From the NCBI GenBank assembly GCA_013368315.1, contig JAACJM010000023.1, positions 248,001 through 312,000 on the forward strand: a stretch of DNA of 64,000 nt, read 5' to 3'. The stretch's first letter is position 1, and each line of letters opens with the position of its first letter. A program made the translations under genes and the position numbers. Shown piece after piece: positions 46,162-58,985 of this stretch. Source of the DNA: Tetrapyrgos nigripes. Lineage: Eukaryota > Basidiomycota > Agaricomycetes > Agaricales > Campanellaceae. Below the pieces are notes generated by a model, which was not told where the DNA came from, made no database searches, and was given only the letters and a program-made list of their open reading frames with translations.

Positions 46162-47081
46162 ATGATCTCTCTCATTCGTCGCAAATCTTCTCAAAGTTCC
46201 CACCTCTCTCACTCTTCTCCTTACAGCCCTTGCTTGCTGAGTGTCTCTTCTTGTGGTTCACTTAGCATGGACATTGTTGGCTCTGATAACGACAAGCATG
46301 CTCATACTTTTGATGGAGAACAGGTTGAGATCGTGACAGATATCTTTGACATACGCTGCCCTCATTTCTGGGACTTTGCTGCCAATGGAATCAGTGCTAT
46401 TCCTTTCTGTTTTATTCTTCTGTTGAGTATGCTGGATATAGTGATGAGATGATCTCTCGTGAATTCTGGTTCCCAATATTCCTCCTGGGCGAAGTAAAGG
46501 CCAGGATTGGATGCGAAGATATCTTTCAACTATGTTAAGTCCATCAACAGCTGCAGAAGACTACGGTTGAGCCTGTGACTATATGGATCTGGAGTTCACT
46601 CAGCTTTTTGGAAAAGTGTTCAAGTGTCACAGCAACATTCATGATAGTTCTTACTCCTGGTATGATCCTCCATCTGGGGCTGGGCCACTCCCTGGAGGTC
46701 CATTGGGTCCTGAAAAATGGAGTCATATCAGTGGTGCACCAATTTACAGCTCTTTTTTTTCAACTACAAATCGTGTCCCCAGCGCAATGCTGTAAAGAAT
46801 ATAGGCCTGACCCCAGCTTCACAGGTCATGAGGTGACCTGTTGCCTTATCTATATCCCTATCGCACAAAGCAAACTTGATGAGCTCACGCACCTTGAGTT
46901 TTTTGTTATCATACTCGCCAGGGCTTATGCTTCGGAAACTGATGTTATCCTTTGGAAGGACTTGCTTCGGGATGCTAATCAACGTCACATTGAGGTAGAC
47001 ATGGAGGTCAAAGCATTGAAAGAGATCACTAAAGATTTGTTCTATCTCACAATCATTGCCTTGATTATCTGTAAGGAGTAG
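46162..47081 (+). pseudogene. Unrecognised coding relic
   Basis: Plus-strand frames (EQVEIVTDIFDIRCPHFWDF near 46320 and QRHIEVDMEVKALKEITKDL near 46980) have ordinary protein composition but no recognised domain and are separated by stops. It may be part of a neighbouring transposon gene. Confidence 0.3.
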
Positions 47082-47164
47082 CAGAATTGGTGTATAGATA
47101 TGGAAACTTGTGGCTTGCAGTGCACACACATACCTCTCATTCATATTGTCTGAATAATCCCTCA

Positions 47165-48010
47165 CTCAGAATTTCTCTCCAATGATGAGCTAACCTGTCA
47201 GTTGATTCATGGGTACATGTACAAATGCAAGTATGTCTGATCCATATGTCAGACTGATGCTAGTTTGACAATCAGAAACACCTTCTGCATCCGATATATT
47301 GAAGATCTGCTCATTCAAGCCAGCAATTACTGTTATTTCATTTAGCAGTAGGGCAGGTCCCAGATATAGATATGGTGCTGATGGTCAAATGGAGTTCTCC
47401 CTCTGGGGCCAAGCCACCTAATCTCGGCTCTGAGGCATACACTGCTAAATTTCTCAGAATTTATCTCCAACGATGAACTAACCTGTTGGCTGACTCACTG
47501 GTACCAGTACATATGTAGATAACAAATCAATGTACAAATGCAGATAGTCTGACCATATGTCAGGCCAACCCTAAATTTTACAATCAGAAACACCTGCATC
47601 TGATAATGATATATGGATTATGGAAGATCTGCACAATTGTACAAATGCAGATAGTCTGACCGTATGTTGGACCAACCCAAAATTTTACAATCAGAAACAC
47701 CTGCATCTGATAATGATATATGGATTATGGAAGATCTGTGCAATTGCTGCTAGGGCAGGTCCCAGACTGAGATATAGATATGGTGCCGATGGTTGAATGA
47801 AGTTCTCCTCTGGGGCCAAGCCCTCTGATGCATAAACATTCCAATATATGTCCCACATGGTATCTAATATGCTGGGGCATATGATTAATTCCAGTGGCCA
47901 TTGACATTCATCAGTAATTTGGAAATACCTATATTGTATGCTGGATATATGATTAATTCTGGTGGCTGTCAACATTCATTGGTAATTCAGAAGTATAGCT
48001 ATAGTGTATG
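47165..48010. repeat. Segmental tandem duplications
   Basis: A ~107-bp unit is repeated head to tail at 47532-47638 and 47639-47745 with few differences. A more diverged copy starts near 47218. The segment CAGGTCCCAGATATAGATAT ... CTCTGGGGCCAAGCC occurs at 47353-47415 and again at 47754-47821. A further ~66-bp unit (ATTGTATGCTGGATATATGA) repeats at 47870-48010. No coding is evident. Confidence 0.8.
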
Positions 48011-48149
48011 CTGGATATGAATGTCTCCTCTCCATCATTCAGATTCCTTGCAATGGAGAGCGAACTGAGAGATTTTGACTGTATTAGTGCTGATATACAT
48101 ATACAGTTTATGGATGTTTTGACACTATACTCTCTTCAAGTGCTGTTGT

Positions 48150-51100
48150 AGAATGTGTGTGTGGACATGAGGATTATCAGAAACATTGTGCAACCACCAG
48201 TAAAAGGATGTTCTCTGTTCTCAAAGGTTCTGGAGCTTTGGGTTATGGCGTGGAAAGGAACCCAAGTCTTAGTCCGAGACATATACCTCCCATGATGAAA
48301 GGCAAGAATCCCAAGGACAAATTGGCACCTGGGCGTGCAGGTTGGTGGAACAATGAAACTGGTGAACTGAAAGCCTTCCTTAACACATACTGGGAACACT
48401 GGCACAAGTGTAAAACACTGAATATGAGGGCCCTGTTCTATGACTGGATGTGCAACAAGCTCTTCTTAAAATTTGGTGATCCACCAGGTGTGTAATTTAG
48501 AGCCCAAGACTCCCATGACCTGATCGCTAACTCATTTTTGTGAGTAGTACTGTCCCCGTCTGAATGTAAACGACTCAAGAAGTCTCCTGCCTCTGCCATC
48601 GTCAAGCCTGCTGCAGATAGCACTCAACCCACACCCTCCAAGGACCAAGGTGTAGATTCTCAGGCACTCCCATCATCATCTGCTCAGCAGAACGTACCTT
48701 TGTTGTCTTCCACTTCAAGGGGACCAAAGGACCCTTCCTCATCTCCAACCCCTTTCCACTCGTTCATTCTGGAGGCCATCAGCACTGTGCCAGCCAGCAA
48801 ATTGGAATCGATGTCTGCAGTGCTTTAGGAGATCATTGATGGCAAACTCAACGTCAATGACAGGGCTACCAAGATAAAGGAGAGTGCTGAGCATGCAGGG
48901 CATCACTACAACAGTGACTACGCAGCAAACCTTATCATCCTGGCTGCTGAATTCTACGCGTGGACAATACTACAGTTCTTTGTTGACAATGCTGCTGGCT
49001 ACAGCCTCCAGAGGGTTGAAGAGGAGATGAAGAAGTTGTGGGGAGATTATTGGGAGCATTCTGGTATTACTTGGGAGAATGAGTGGAGCAAGATACAGTT
49101 CTGCGAGCCAGACACACCAGAATATGTGGATGCGTGTGCTTGGGTTGTTGAAAGACGAGAGGCTGCTGGGGGCCGAGTCAACACTGCAATGCAGGGGGAA
49201 GACATATGTGCCATAGGAACAGAGAAAGATGAAGAGGAAAAGTCTGCAAAGGGTAAAGAGCCAGTGAAGAGTGACACCTGGAAGATCAGTGAGGTGAATG
49301 CAGACTTTGCAGCACTGGACCTAGAGGAGGTGTCAACTGAGGATGTGAAGAAGGCATATGGATGGGAGGAGCTGGACGAGGAGGAATGGAACAAGAAGAC
49401 AATGTTGTGAAGATCAGTGTTCTGGATTTATTCGCTAATGCTACTGGATAGGATGTGGGGTACTACTACTGGAAGCATAGCCCTAAGGCCACCCTTACTG
49501 GCAACAACATTCTCAACAAGTTCGTCGAACATTCCAAGCAGGGAGCTTGAGCAAAGCCCACTCACTCCAATACAGTGCAAGTTTTTGAGTGAGTGTACTG
49601 GAAGGATGTGGCGGAGATTGCAGGGAGTGGAAACACAATCCAGATTCAGATGGTCCAATCATGCAGCCTCCATGTGAGGTGGCAATACACTACAGCTGTG
49701 TGAAGAAGCTACTCAACCAGCAACCAGAGGCTGTCCATAAGCGTGTCAAGGAGATTGAGCAGGAGGAGTATGAGCAGAAGATGAAGGATTGGGAGGAAGA
49801 GGTGGCAGCTACAGACGACAATTCACCTTTGGGCAATGCCAGGTACCTTTCTATCTGTGAATCACTAGCCCCACTCTGATCTCTCCAGATGTGGGCACTG
49901 GCTGGGGCAACATTTAATGCTGCATTAGCAAGGAAGACGAAAATGCTGGTGATCTCAGCTGTGGTTGGCCCAAATCCAGATGATTGTGGTAAGATCAGCG
50001 TTTCGTGGTATGTATCTGTCTCTCACGTTCAGTAAACCATTCTGAGACTTTTCATTTAGGAATATCAATGGCAAAAATGTGACTGGAATGGAATGGCCCG
50101 AGTTCAACAATGAGGCCTTCAAAGCCACCCAAGCCTCACTCATTGAGTGGGAGAGGTCAACATTTGGTGAGTTTCTCGTTTTCTATCCCCATATTTGAAT
50201 ACCATCCCATATACATTATATGTGCACCCGTATATCAATAACTACCGATATACATATACGAGCTGGTTCGAGCTGGTTCTGACTTCACCTTTCTCTTCTT
50301 TTTGCCAGGTCCAACTCAACATGGCTCAAGAGCATTGCCTGCTGACCAGCCCACTGGTTACTGGCCTGGGCATACTTCTGGCAAAGAGAGAGCATGGCTG
50401 TCACGAAGTCATCCCAGCAATCGCAAGTCACACATGGTCACAGCAGCAAAAAGGCCAGCAGGAGCAACAAGGCCAAGAACTCAGCATCTGTCCCCAAGGT
50501 GAAACTGAGAAAGCAGCCAGTGTGCAAGGCAATGTCAAAGCTGACCAGGAATATGACGAAGCAAAGGAGCAACAGAGCCCAGAAGAAATCTCACTGTTGG
50601 GGTGACAAGGAGTCTGAAGTGTCATCCTCTGGTGCAGATAGTGATGAAGAAGACAGTGGGATGGTCCTCAAGAGTGATGAAGGCGACAGTGATGAGGATC
50701 AGGAAGATGCACAGGAAGAGTCAAACAAGGAAGAAGATGAGGAGGAAAATGAGGACTGTGAGGGCGAGGATGAAGAAGGAGAACAAGAGGATGTAGGAGA
50801 GAAAGTGGGGAAGGGTAAGGGTAGAGGCGATGAGGCAGGCAAAGGACATCATGCCAATGAGGGAGTGGGTAAGGGTAAGGGGAGAAGTGAGGTGAAGGAA
50901 GACAGGAAAACCTCAGGGCATCTACATCCACGTGCTTGTCCAAGTACTGCGAGGCTAGCTCTCTTGAGTTCAACTACCACCAAGAAAGCTGTCCTGAAAA
51001 CACTGCTGTCAACTTCTACTAGTACTGTGAAGCCAGCTTCCAAGAAAGCCGTCCCAATGCCACCACTGCCTCCTGCAATGAGAACTCCTGCACATTTTCT

Positions 51101-51411
51101 CTCATCAACCTCATCCTCTCCTCATGCACTGCCACCACCACCAGGACCAGGACCCTCTCCTCAAACAACTATACTGTCAACTGTTACCTCTGCTCCTCCA
51201 CTCCCAACGACACCTCCACCACCAGCACCCTCTCTCCAAACTACTGCATCATCACGACCAGCCCTACCATCGCCAACTCCTACATCAACAAGTCATGGTG
51301 CTGATATCTGTATGTTGGGGCAGCCAGTGACAGATATGGATTTGGATGTCCCAGACCAGAGTTCAGAGCATCCGCATCCTGGTCCAAATACTGCCAAGCC
51401 AGCTGAGCCGA
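48150..51411 (+). pseudogene. Unknown transposon-associated gene, split and truncated
   Basis: Coding segments in order: CGHEDYQKHCATTSKRMFSV with AGWWNNETGELKAFLNTYWE and LNMRALFYDWMCNKLFLKFG (48150-48495); EEEMKKLWGDYWEHSGITWE (49020-49410); NINGKNVTGMEWPEFNNEAF and SLIEWERSTF (50050-50165); then a long acidic Ser/Glu/Asp region (50620-50900) and a Pro/Thr/Ser-rich tail (51060-51410). I do not recognise the family; such proteins occur next to transposons in mushrooms. Stops and frameshifts separate the parts. The frame is cut at 51411, where inverted Gypsy gag sequence begins, so the 3' end was probably removed by that insertion. Confidence 0.5.
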
Positions 51412-53843
51412 AACCCACATCCTCACTAAGCTTCTGGAACTCTTCCTCTGTCTTCAAGACTTCCTGCATGCTTTGCATGAGGCTCAAGACTCAGTTCAGG
51501 CAAGTCCTAGAGATATGTCCTTCTTCTCCACACCATTCCTTTGTTTGCTTTAGTACAATCGACCTCCATGGGTTTCCCCTGTCCACCAAAGGTAACTCCC
51601 ATTCCAGTATGAGTTGTTGGTGCCTCCGATGGAGCCCCAATGCTTGTAGTGGCATTTTGGGTAGTGGTTGTTGGGGTTTAGGTAGTGGTAAACTGTGTTC
51701 CCACAGAGGTATTTCCACTAGCAGGAATCCCTCTGGAGTCATTTTCAAAGAGTTCAAACACTCTGAACGCTGCAGCTTTCCAGGCTGCATAGGTAGTAGG
51801 AACAGGATCCATTTGATATATCCTTTGAATGATTCCAAACCAGAGGTTCTGCTTCAATAGCATGATGAGTCCCTCCTCATTCAGCTTTGCATCTTCCCTC
51901 CATTCTTTGAAAGAGAGGAAAAACAGTGTAGCCAACGCAGTGCCTTGCTTGATGCTTTGTAGTTTTCGCTGTGCAATGTCTGTCTGATCTCCTCCTGTGA
52001 ATTCCCTTCAAATCACACTACAGAGATCTGTATAACTTTCATTATTTCCTTCTGTCTGAATTTTTCAAATTCAATTGCTTGCCCACTGGGCAGCAGTGCC
52101 TTCCATCATGAAAGAAAGTGTCTCCAAGACTCGAGAAGTGTTATCAGCAAATTTGCAAGGGTTTCTGAGAAACCAGAGATACATTTGCGAAAGAAAAGGG
52201 TCAACCACATTAGAAGTCCTGTTGAAAGGTTTTGGTTTAGCACCAGAGCAGCTGCTACTTTCCCTTTCATCAGTCTTAGCCTGTTGGGCACCCATAGTTT
52301 GTTGCATATTCTAAAGTTCGTGCAAAAGTTCCATCTGATTATTCTGGAGTCCAGTGATGGTCTGGAGGAGTAGCTGATTATAGTCTTCTCCAGTGTAATA
52401 TCCCTGAGGGTTATTATAGGTTTGGTGAGAGGGAGCTGGATTAGCATAGATTCTCCAACTCCATCAGAGGAGTTTTGAGTGGGAATCCCTCTGAAGGCCA
52501 TAGGATTTCAAGTAGTATCCATAGAATAGTCTGAGGGGCCACCAGGGGTAGGCACATTTGGAGTAGTCATCTAGGGGGTTCTTCAAGCGTCTGAGAATAG
52601 TGAGAAGAAGAAGAGAGTGTGGTTGATGTCAGGTTGCCTTTAGGGGTACTCTAGTCTAATGTCAGAACCAAGCTGAAGATGTTTAGGCAAGGTGACAATG
52701 ACACTAAAGAATGAGTAGAATAAGGCAAAGTCCATATGATAAGACCAGACTAGAGTAGAGATACAGGATGAGTATCCTACTCTATATATACTACTTTACA
52801 AATAACGTCCATGTTTCTAGAGGAATTAATCGAGAAGATAAATTAAGGTCCTATGATGATACACTCACAATCTAAGGGGATCCACAGACAACTATGGAGC
52901 GATAAATGACCCAGCTCAGAAGAAGTCAATCTCATTAGGAGAAAGTGGGTAGCAGCAATCAGAGAGATAAAGAAGGATCAAGAATCCTTCTAAGGGTTTT
53001 TCGAACGAGGAATGAGAGGTTCATTACAACTGGATGGACATTTTTGAGGAGTAGATGATGATTCCTGCAGTGAGACGTTGGGAGTGGTTTTAGGGACTTT
53101 GTGAGGAGGGGAGTATGAAGAACGTCTTTTATGAAGACGTTTGGCGATCGGAGTCTGGTCCTCAGATTCAGACTCTTCTACAGGATCTTGAGGTACTGGA
53201 GAAGGACGAGGGGTCAGCAATCCCATTGAAATTCCTCCAGGGCTCAAAACAATGTTGAGATCATTGTCAAAGAGCTGAGAAGGAGACATTGGACAGGTGG
53301 AGGTGAATAGAGGTGTCCAAGAGGAGTGTGATGGGCCAGGTTGCAAAGGTGAAGAAATAGATTTCGATTGGAGAAGGGCGAGTTGACAATCCAATTGGAA
53401 TGAAAAGGCAGGCAGAGCGTGTATGGGAGATGGTGAACAAGGAGGGGAGGCAGTAACCATAGGAATCTCAGAGACAACATCTTCGATGACATCCTCATCG
53501 ACATCCATCGCATTTGTTCTGAAGTAATCTTCAACTACTGTATCTGGATCAAAGGTGTTGAAATGACCTGATACATGGGACCAGATATTTGTCCACTCGT
53601 TGCTCAAATCAGTGACCTGCACGATATGGTTGATGGTCTGATGTTCGACACTGCTGGCTTCCTTCCATTGACAAAAGAAGGCATTGTTGTCTCGAATGAA
53701 CTGATAGTGATAATTGGTTTCTTGGATAAGGTGAGGAATTGGATACAACTGGGATGCTTTTCAGTCAAGATGAGTAGGAATTCGAAAAGAAAATGCTATT
53801 GGGAAAGGATCACGTTACGCGTTCAACCAAAATCGAAAATCCT
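51412..53843 (-). pseudogene. Gypsy copy A: ORF1 and gag, inverted and truncated
   Basis: On the minus strand, ORF1 (about 53748-52990) has a Ser/Pro-rich, acidic region (MDVDEDVIEDVVSE) and a basic KRLHKRRSSYSP stretch. A ~420-nt gap then leads to gag from about 52567: QTITGLQNNQMELLHELQNM, VDPFLSQMYLWFLRNP and MEGTAAQWASN, later DPVPTTYAAWKAAAFRVFEL. The zinc knuckle is damaged: a 21-22 bp deletion near 51522 removes its first cysteine half, leaving WCGEEGHISRTC. The segment 51412-51805 is nearly identical to 53843-54273 in the opposite orientation. It ends inside the neighbouring acidic gene at 51411, with no LTR visible there. Confidence 0.7.
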
Positions 53844-55190
53844 ATCAAATGGATCCTGTTCCTACTACCTATGCAGCCTGGAAAGCTGCAGCGATCAGAG
53901 TGTTTGAACTCTTTGAAAATGACTCCAGAGGGATTCCTGCTAGTGGAAATACCTCTGTGGGAACACAGTTTACCACTACCTAAACCTCAACAACCACTAC
54001 CCAAAATGCCACTACAAGCATTGGGGCTCCATCGGAGGCACCAACAACTCATACTGGAATGGGAGTTACTTTTGGTGGACAGGGGAAACCCATGGAGATC
54101 GATTGTACTAAAGCAAACAAAGGAATGTGGGATGCAAGTGTTATGGGTGTGGAGAAGAAGGACATATCTCTAGGACTTGCCCAAACCAAGTCTTGAGCCT
54201 CATGCAAAGCATGCAGGAAGTCTTGAAGACAGAGGAAGAGTTCCAGAAGCTTAGTGAGGATGTGGGTTTTTAAGGACCCATAGGCAGAATGATACACCAC
54301 CTATGGAACAATCAGTGTTTCATAACAAGTTTGCTTCATATAATCGATTTAGTGTCCTCACAAATGAAAGTGACTTGACTGAAACTGAAGACATATCTGA
54401 AAATCCCCTGGAGGATTCTCATAAAGATTCTCAACAAACTCCTAACCCTTTCCAATGCAAGCACTGTACTTGAACTCCTTCACACCTCCCCTCTTGTATT
54501 CCACTGAAACCTAAAAAGAAAGTAGGACCCTATTGGGTGCACTGGAACGTGGTTGCTCAAACACCTAGAGCACCTCATTTTTTATGACAATGGGTCCACA
54601 TATCGAGGGACCATGAAGTAGATGATGAACTAAGGTTCGATCTAGCTTCAATGCAACTTGATGTGGCTCTTGCTGTACTCAGGGACCTCTGGACTCCAGC
54701 AAAATGGGAATCTATCTTGCTCTCAGTCACAATTGAGGCTTTGGATTCACATAAAGGCCAAATTACCAATGCTCTTCTTGATTGTGGGGCCACGGGATGC
54801 TATATCAATCAAGACTTCACCCTTAGGAATAATTTGTTCCTGGAACATCTCTATTGACCAACTCCAGTATACAACGCAGATGGAACAGCCAAAAAAAATG
54901 GAAGAATCAAATATACAACCAAACTATGACTAACTGTCGATGATCACACAGAAGTTACTACATTTGTGGTCACTAACACTGGCTCAAACAATATTATCAT
55001 TGGATTTAATTGGTTGAAACACCACAATCCATGGATAGGTTGGAAGAAAGGGACCATCAAGTTTGATAGGTGCCCTGGGGACTGCAAAAGGAAGAAACAA
55101 TGGAAATTGTGGCAAGAAGATGAAGAAGACATTGAAGAAGGGGATAGTGTGGTAAAGAGCACACACTTGGCTCTAAGCACAGTAGACAGA

Positions 55191-55625
55191 TAACAATAAG
55201 AGACTAGTCTCAAGACAAAGTTAATATTAAATGAAGACAGAGAATACATGAGATGCTCACCTAGTCCCAAGACAGAGAGGTCAAGATGGGGACTAGGGAG
55301 CTACTACTCTAAGCTTATATACAGAACAGCAAGAAAGATAAAAACTGAGTAGAGAACTGTCCAGAACAATCAAAGTACAGCCTATTGTCCTTGTAAGAGA
55401 TGTATTGTGAAAAGATGAACAAAAGATGAACGAGCTGTGCATAGTGTCCCGGTAAGAGATGTATCATAAAAGATGAACAAATGATGAAACAGGGGATAAT
55501 AGCTGTGCATAGATGATCAAGGAAAGATGAACAAAAGATAAGGCAAAGGATGATCAAAGCGATGATCAAAAGGCAGTGACTGATGAAGAAAATGAATGAA
55601 AATACCCTGAAAAAATACTGTCACA
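55191..55625 (-). mobile_element. Candidate solo LTR inside Gypsy copy B
   Basis: A non-coding 435-bp block interrupts pol between LALSTVD and the frame resuming IFVVNMQPENPLEYIHATG. ACAGA is found at 55186-55190 and 55626-55630, compatible with a 5-bp target duplication. On the minus strand the block begins TGTGACAG and ends TTGTTA, like the TG...TA LTRs of the Copia element. It contains a tandem pair of GTAAGAGATGTAT...AAAAGATGAACAAA. No second copy is in the window, so this stays tentative. Confidence 0.45.
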
Positions 55626-55833
55626 ACAGATAGGATCTTTGTTGTGAACATGCAACCTGAAAACCCTCTGGAATATATTCATGCTACTGGTTCCATATCA
55701 GCTAATTTAGCTGCTCAACACACTGTGGAAGAGGGAGCAAAATCTTTGGAAGAAATTGTACCAGGAGAATACCTTGGGGAGTTTCAACCTTCTTTGAAAA
55801 AGAAGATTTTGATACCCTTCTAGAATGACGAAA

Positions 55834-56021
55834 ATGGGACCATGCAATCGAGTTAGAACCTGAGGTGGAACTGTTCAAAAGCAAGGTTTATCCCTTAGCT
55901 GCAAATGAAAAGGATCCACTGGATGATATGGGACCATGCGATTGAGTTAGTACCTGAGGTGGAACTGTTCAAAAGCAAGGTTTATCCCTTAGCTGCAAAT
56001 GAAAAGGGTCCACTGGATGAT
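55834..56021 (+). repeat. 94-bp tandem duplication in Gypsy pol
   Basis: ATGGGACCATGCRATYGAGTT begins at 55834 and again at 55928 and the units match closely to 55927 and 56021. Since 94 is not a multiple of three, the duplication itself shifts the pol frame just before the reverse transcriptase. Confidence 0.85.
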
Positions 56022-56503
56022 TTCATCAAGGAACAACTGTGAACTGGAAGAATTCGAGCTTCGAAATCTCCTATATCTTCACCATTCTTCTTCGTCAAAA
56101 AGAAAGATGGAAAACTTTGTCCAGTTCAAGATTATTGAAAACTCAATTCCTTGACCATCAAAAATCAATACCCTATCCCATTGATTTCAGACATGCTATA
56201 TAAACTAAGGCACATGAAAATCTTTACAAAACTCAATGTAAGATGGGGATACAGCAACATTCAAATCAAGGAAGGGATGAACATAAAGCTGCATTTGTCA
56301 CCAATCGAGGATTTTTCAAACCCCTCACAAATTTGCCAGCAACATTCCAAACCATGATGAACAAAATCTTTGCAGATCTTATCCAAGCAGGAAAGGTTAT
56401 CGTTTACATGGATGATATCTTGATATTCTCGAAGGATATGAATGAGCACACAAAAACTGTCAAAGGGGTTTTACGAATTCTAAAAACACATAATCTCTAC
56501 TTA

Positions 56504-56753
56504 CAGCTATTTGCATAATTCATGACACTTGCTGCTCTGTGGAAGTATTCAGAAAAAGAAAGAAGAAAAAAACTTTGTAGTTTTTTGTTGGACTTAATGA
56601 CATTGTTTGGCTCCCACAAAAAGAAAGTAGCTGTCCATACATGGCAAGGGATTGGAGCAAGACCTGATCCATAGTAGTCCAAGACCACAAGAATGATGAA
56701 GTCTTTTTTTTCATTTTATTTTCTGATGACTTGATCAATCTGGCAAATAGCTG
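56504..56753. mobile_element. MITE, CAGCTATTTGC ends, TA target site
   Basis: A 250-bp insertion with inverted ends CAGCTATTTGC and GCAAATAGCTG, flanked by TA at 56502-56503 and 56754-56755. Removing the element and one TA rejoins CTCTACTTA with AAACCAGAG, which restores the conserved RT context LYLKPEKCDF, so boundaries are confirmed by coding logic. TA duplication points to Tc1/mariner-type mobilisation. Confidence 0.9.
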
Positions 56754-58522
56754 TAAAACCAGAGAAGTGTGATTTCCACAAGGACAAAGTGGAATATTTG
56801 GGACTTATAGTGGGCAACAGGAAGATGAGGATGGACCCTGTCAAGGTCAACATTCAGAGCTTCTTAGGATTTACAAACTTTTATTGAAGGTTCATTAAAG
56901 ACTATGCAAGGATGGCTCATCTGTTAAATGATTTGACACAAAAAGATGTACCCTGGCAATGGACCCCAGACCAAGAAAAGGGCTTTCAGAAATTGAAAGA
57001 TGCTGTCACATCAGAACCAGTCCTCCATTTTCCCCCTGAATAATCATCCTTATTGAGTCGAAGCAGACAGTTCAAATTTCGCCACAGGTGCTGTGTTGTC
57101 CCAACTCCAAGATGGTGAATGGGTTAAAAGGCCTTAGTGAACCAGAATGAAACTACGAAATTCACGATAAGGAGATGTTGGCTATCATGAGAGTTCTAAA
57201 GGATTGGGACCAAGATTTGAAATCTGGACGGACCATCTTAATCTCCAATGCTTTATGACAGCAAAAACCCTCAACAGGAGACAGGCTTGTTGGTTGTTGG
57301 AATTGGCTGATTATGACTTTCAGCTGGTTCACAAACCAGGAAAGAGTCATTTGAGGCCTGACCTACTTTCAAGACAAAAGGGTCATGAGGAGGGGGCAGA
57401 CAATAACAAAATGTCACCCTTCTTAAAGCTGAATTCCTGTGAGCTATGGAGACAGCCCAAGCTCAAGATACCCTGGGAGATATTTTCCTTGCACAAGTAT
57501 GAAACTCGAGATGCAAATGGGAACCCTCAGCCATGAAAAACATTGAGCACAATCATTCATTCCAGAACCACAGAGATTAAATTACTAAAGATAACCTCTT
57601 ATACATTCCCAACAACCTTGAGCTCCATAACGAAATCATCCAATTTCATCATGATACGTACTTCACAGGACACCTGGGCCAAGCCAAAACAGTCGAACTA
57701 CTTACTCGACACTATTGGTGGCCTAGCATCTATGGAGATGTCAAGATATATGTCAAAGGATGTCCTACATGTCAACAAACAAAAACCTTTCCAGGGAACC
57801 CAAGAGGACTACTAAGCCCTAACAAGATCCCAGAACAAATTTGGCAGATTATCTCTTGTGATTTAATCATGCATCTTCCTCCATCACAGACCATGTCTGG
57901 AGGGATTTTGGATTACCTAAATGGGTTATTAGCAATCGAGGATCAGTCTTTGTTAGCAAATTTCTAAAATCCCTCTACGAGATTTCAGGCATCAAAATGA
58001 ACATTTCAACAGTGTATCACCCTCAAACCGATGGACAAACAGAACATATCAACCAATAAATTGAACAATACTTGCACGTTTTCTGCAATTAGAATTCTGC
58101 TATAATGATCGAAAACATAGTTCTACAGGCTACACTCCCTTCTACATGACTAGTGGCTTTCATCCTCAAAAAGCTACTGAACCTTTCATCAATGTCACCA
58201 ATGAAACTGCAACAGATTTCTTTGATCAGATTGAAAAAGCCAGAACAGATGCTAAAGCATGTCTTATGAGGAGCATGGAGTTGATGAAGAAATACTATGA
58301 CAAAGGAACAAATGAGGATCTGGAGTACAAGAAGGGAGATAAGGTGTATATTGAAGGAAAGAACATCACTACAGAACGACCAAGTGCAAAACTTGCAGAC
58401 AAATGATACAGACCTTTTCCTATTAAGGAAAAGGTAGGGAGTTCCTCATACTGAGTGGATATTCCAAAAACCTGGAAGAGTATTCACCCCATCTTCCACA
58501 CATCATATCTTTGTCCTCATTA

Positions 58523-58985
58523 GACAGTTTGCTGCTTTTTGGTCACGTGCAAATTCCATGTTGCACATTTTGGCTGTGACCAAAAATTATGTTGCGCTGT
58601 TGCGTCAAGTCTTTCCTTCAGCCATCACTTGTAATTGCTATATCTCCCCAAACACACACAGAAAGCAAGGGATCTGCAGGCTGACCAAGCTACTAACTGA
58701 GAAGGCTCTGAAGAGTTGTCTAGCCCCAGACCTGAACCATCTGACCACAAACAGCAAAACAACTCTGCTCAAACTCTGCTTACCACAATGAGGACATGGA
58801 AGAGGACATGGATGTGGATGATTCGGGTGATGGTTTCATGTGTGATAGGATGTCTGAGAATGTTTAAGATGCTAAATGATAGTGGTAGCACAGTCTATAC
58901 GAGGTTGACATGTGCAATGCATTTTTCGGTCACAGCCAAAATGAGCAACACGGAATTCGCACGAGACCGAAAAGGGCAAACTGTC
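58523..58985. mobile_element. MITE, TA target site, GACAGTTTGC ends (copy 2)
   Basis: A 463-bp relative of 10708-10970, with inverted ends of about 58 bp starting GACAGTTTGC and TA at 58521-58522 and 58986-58987. It splits Gypsy pol between IHPIFHTSYLCPH and a frame that resumes immediately after the right TA. Its left arm shows TG/CA where the right arm has CG, consistent with CpG decay. Confidence 0.9.
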
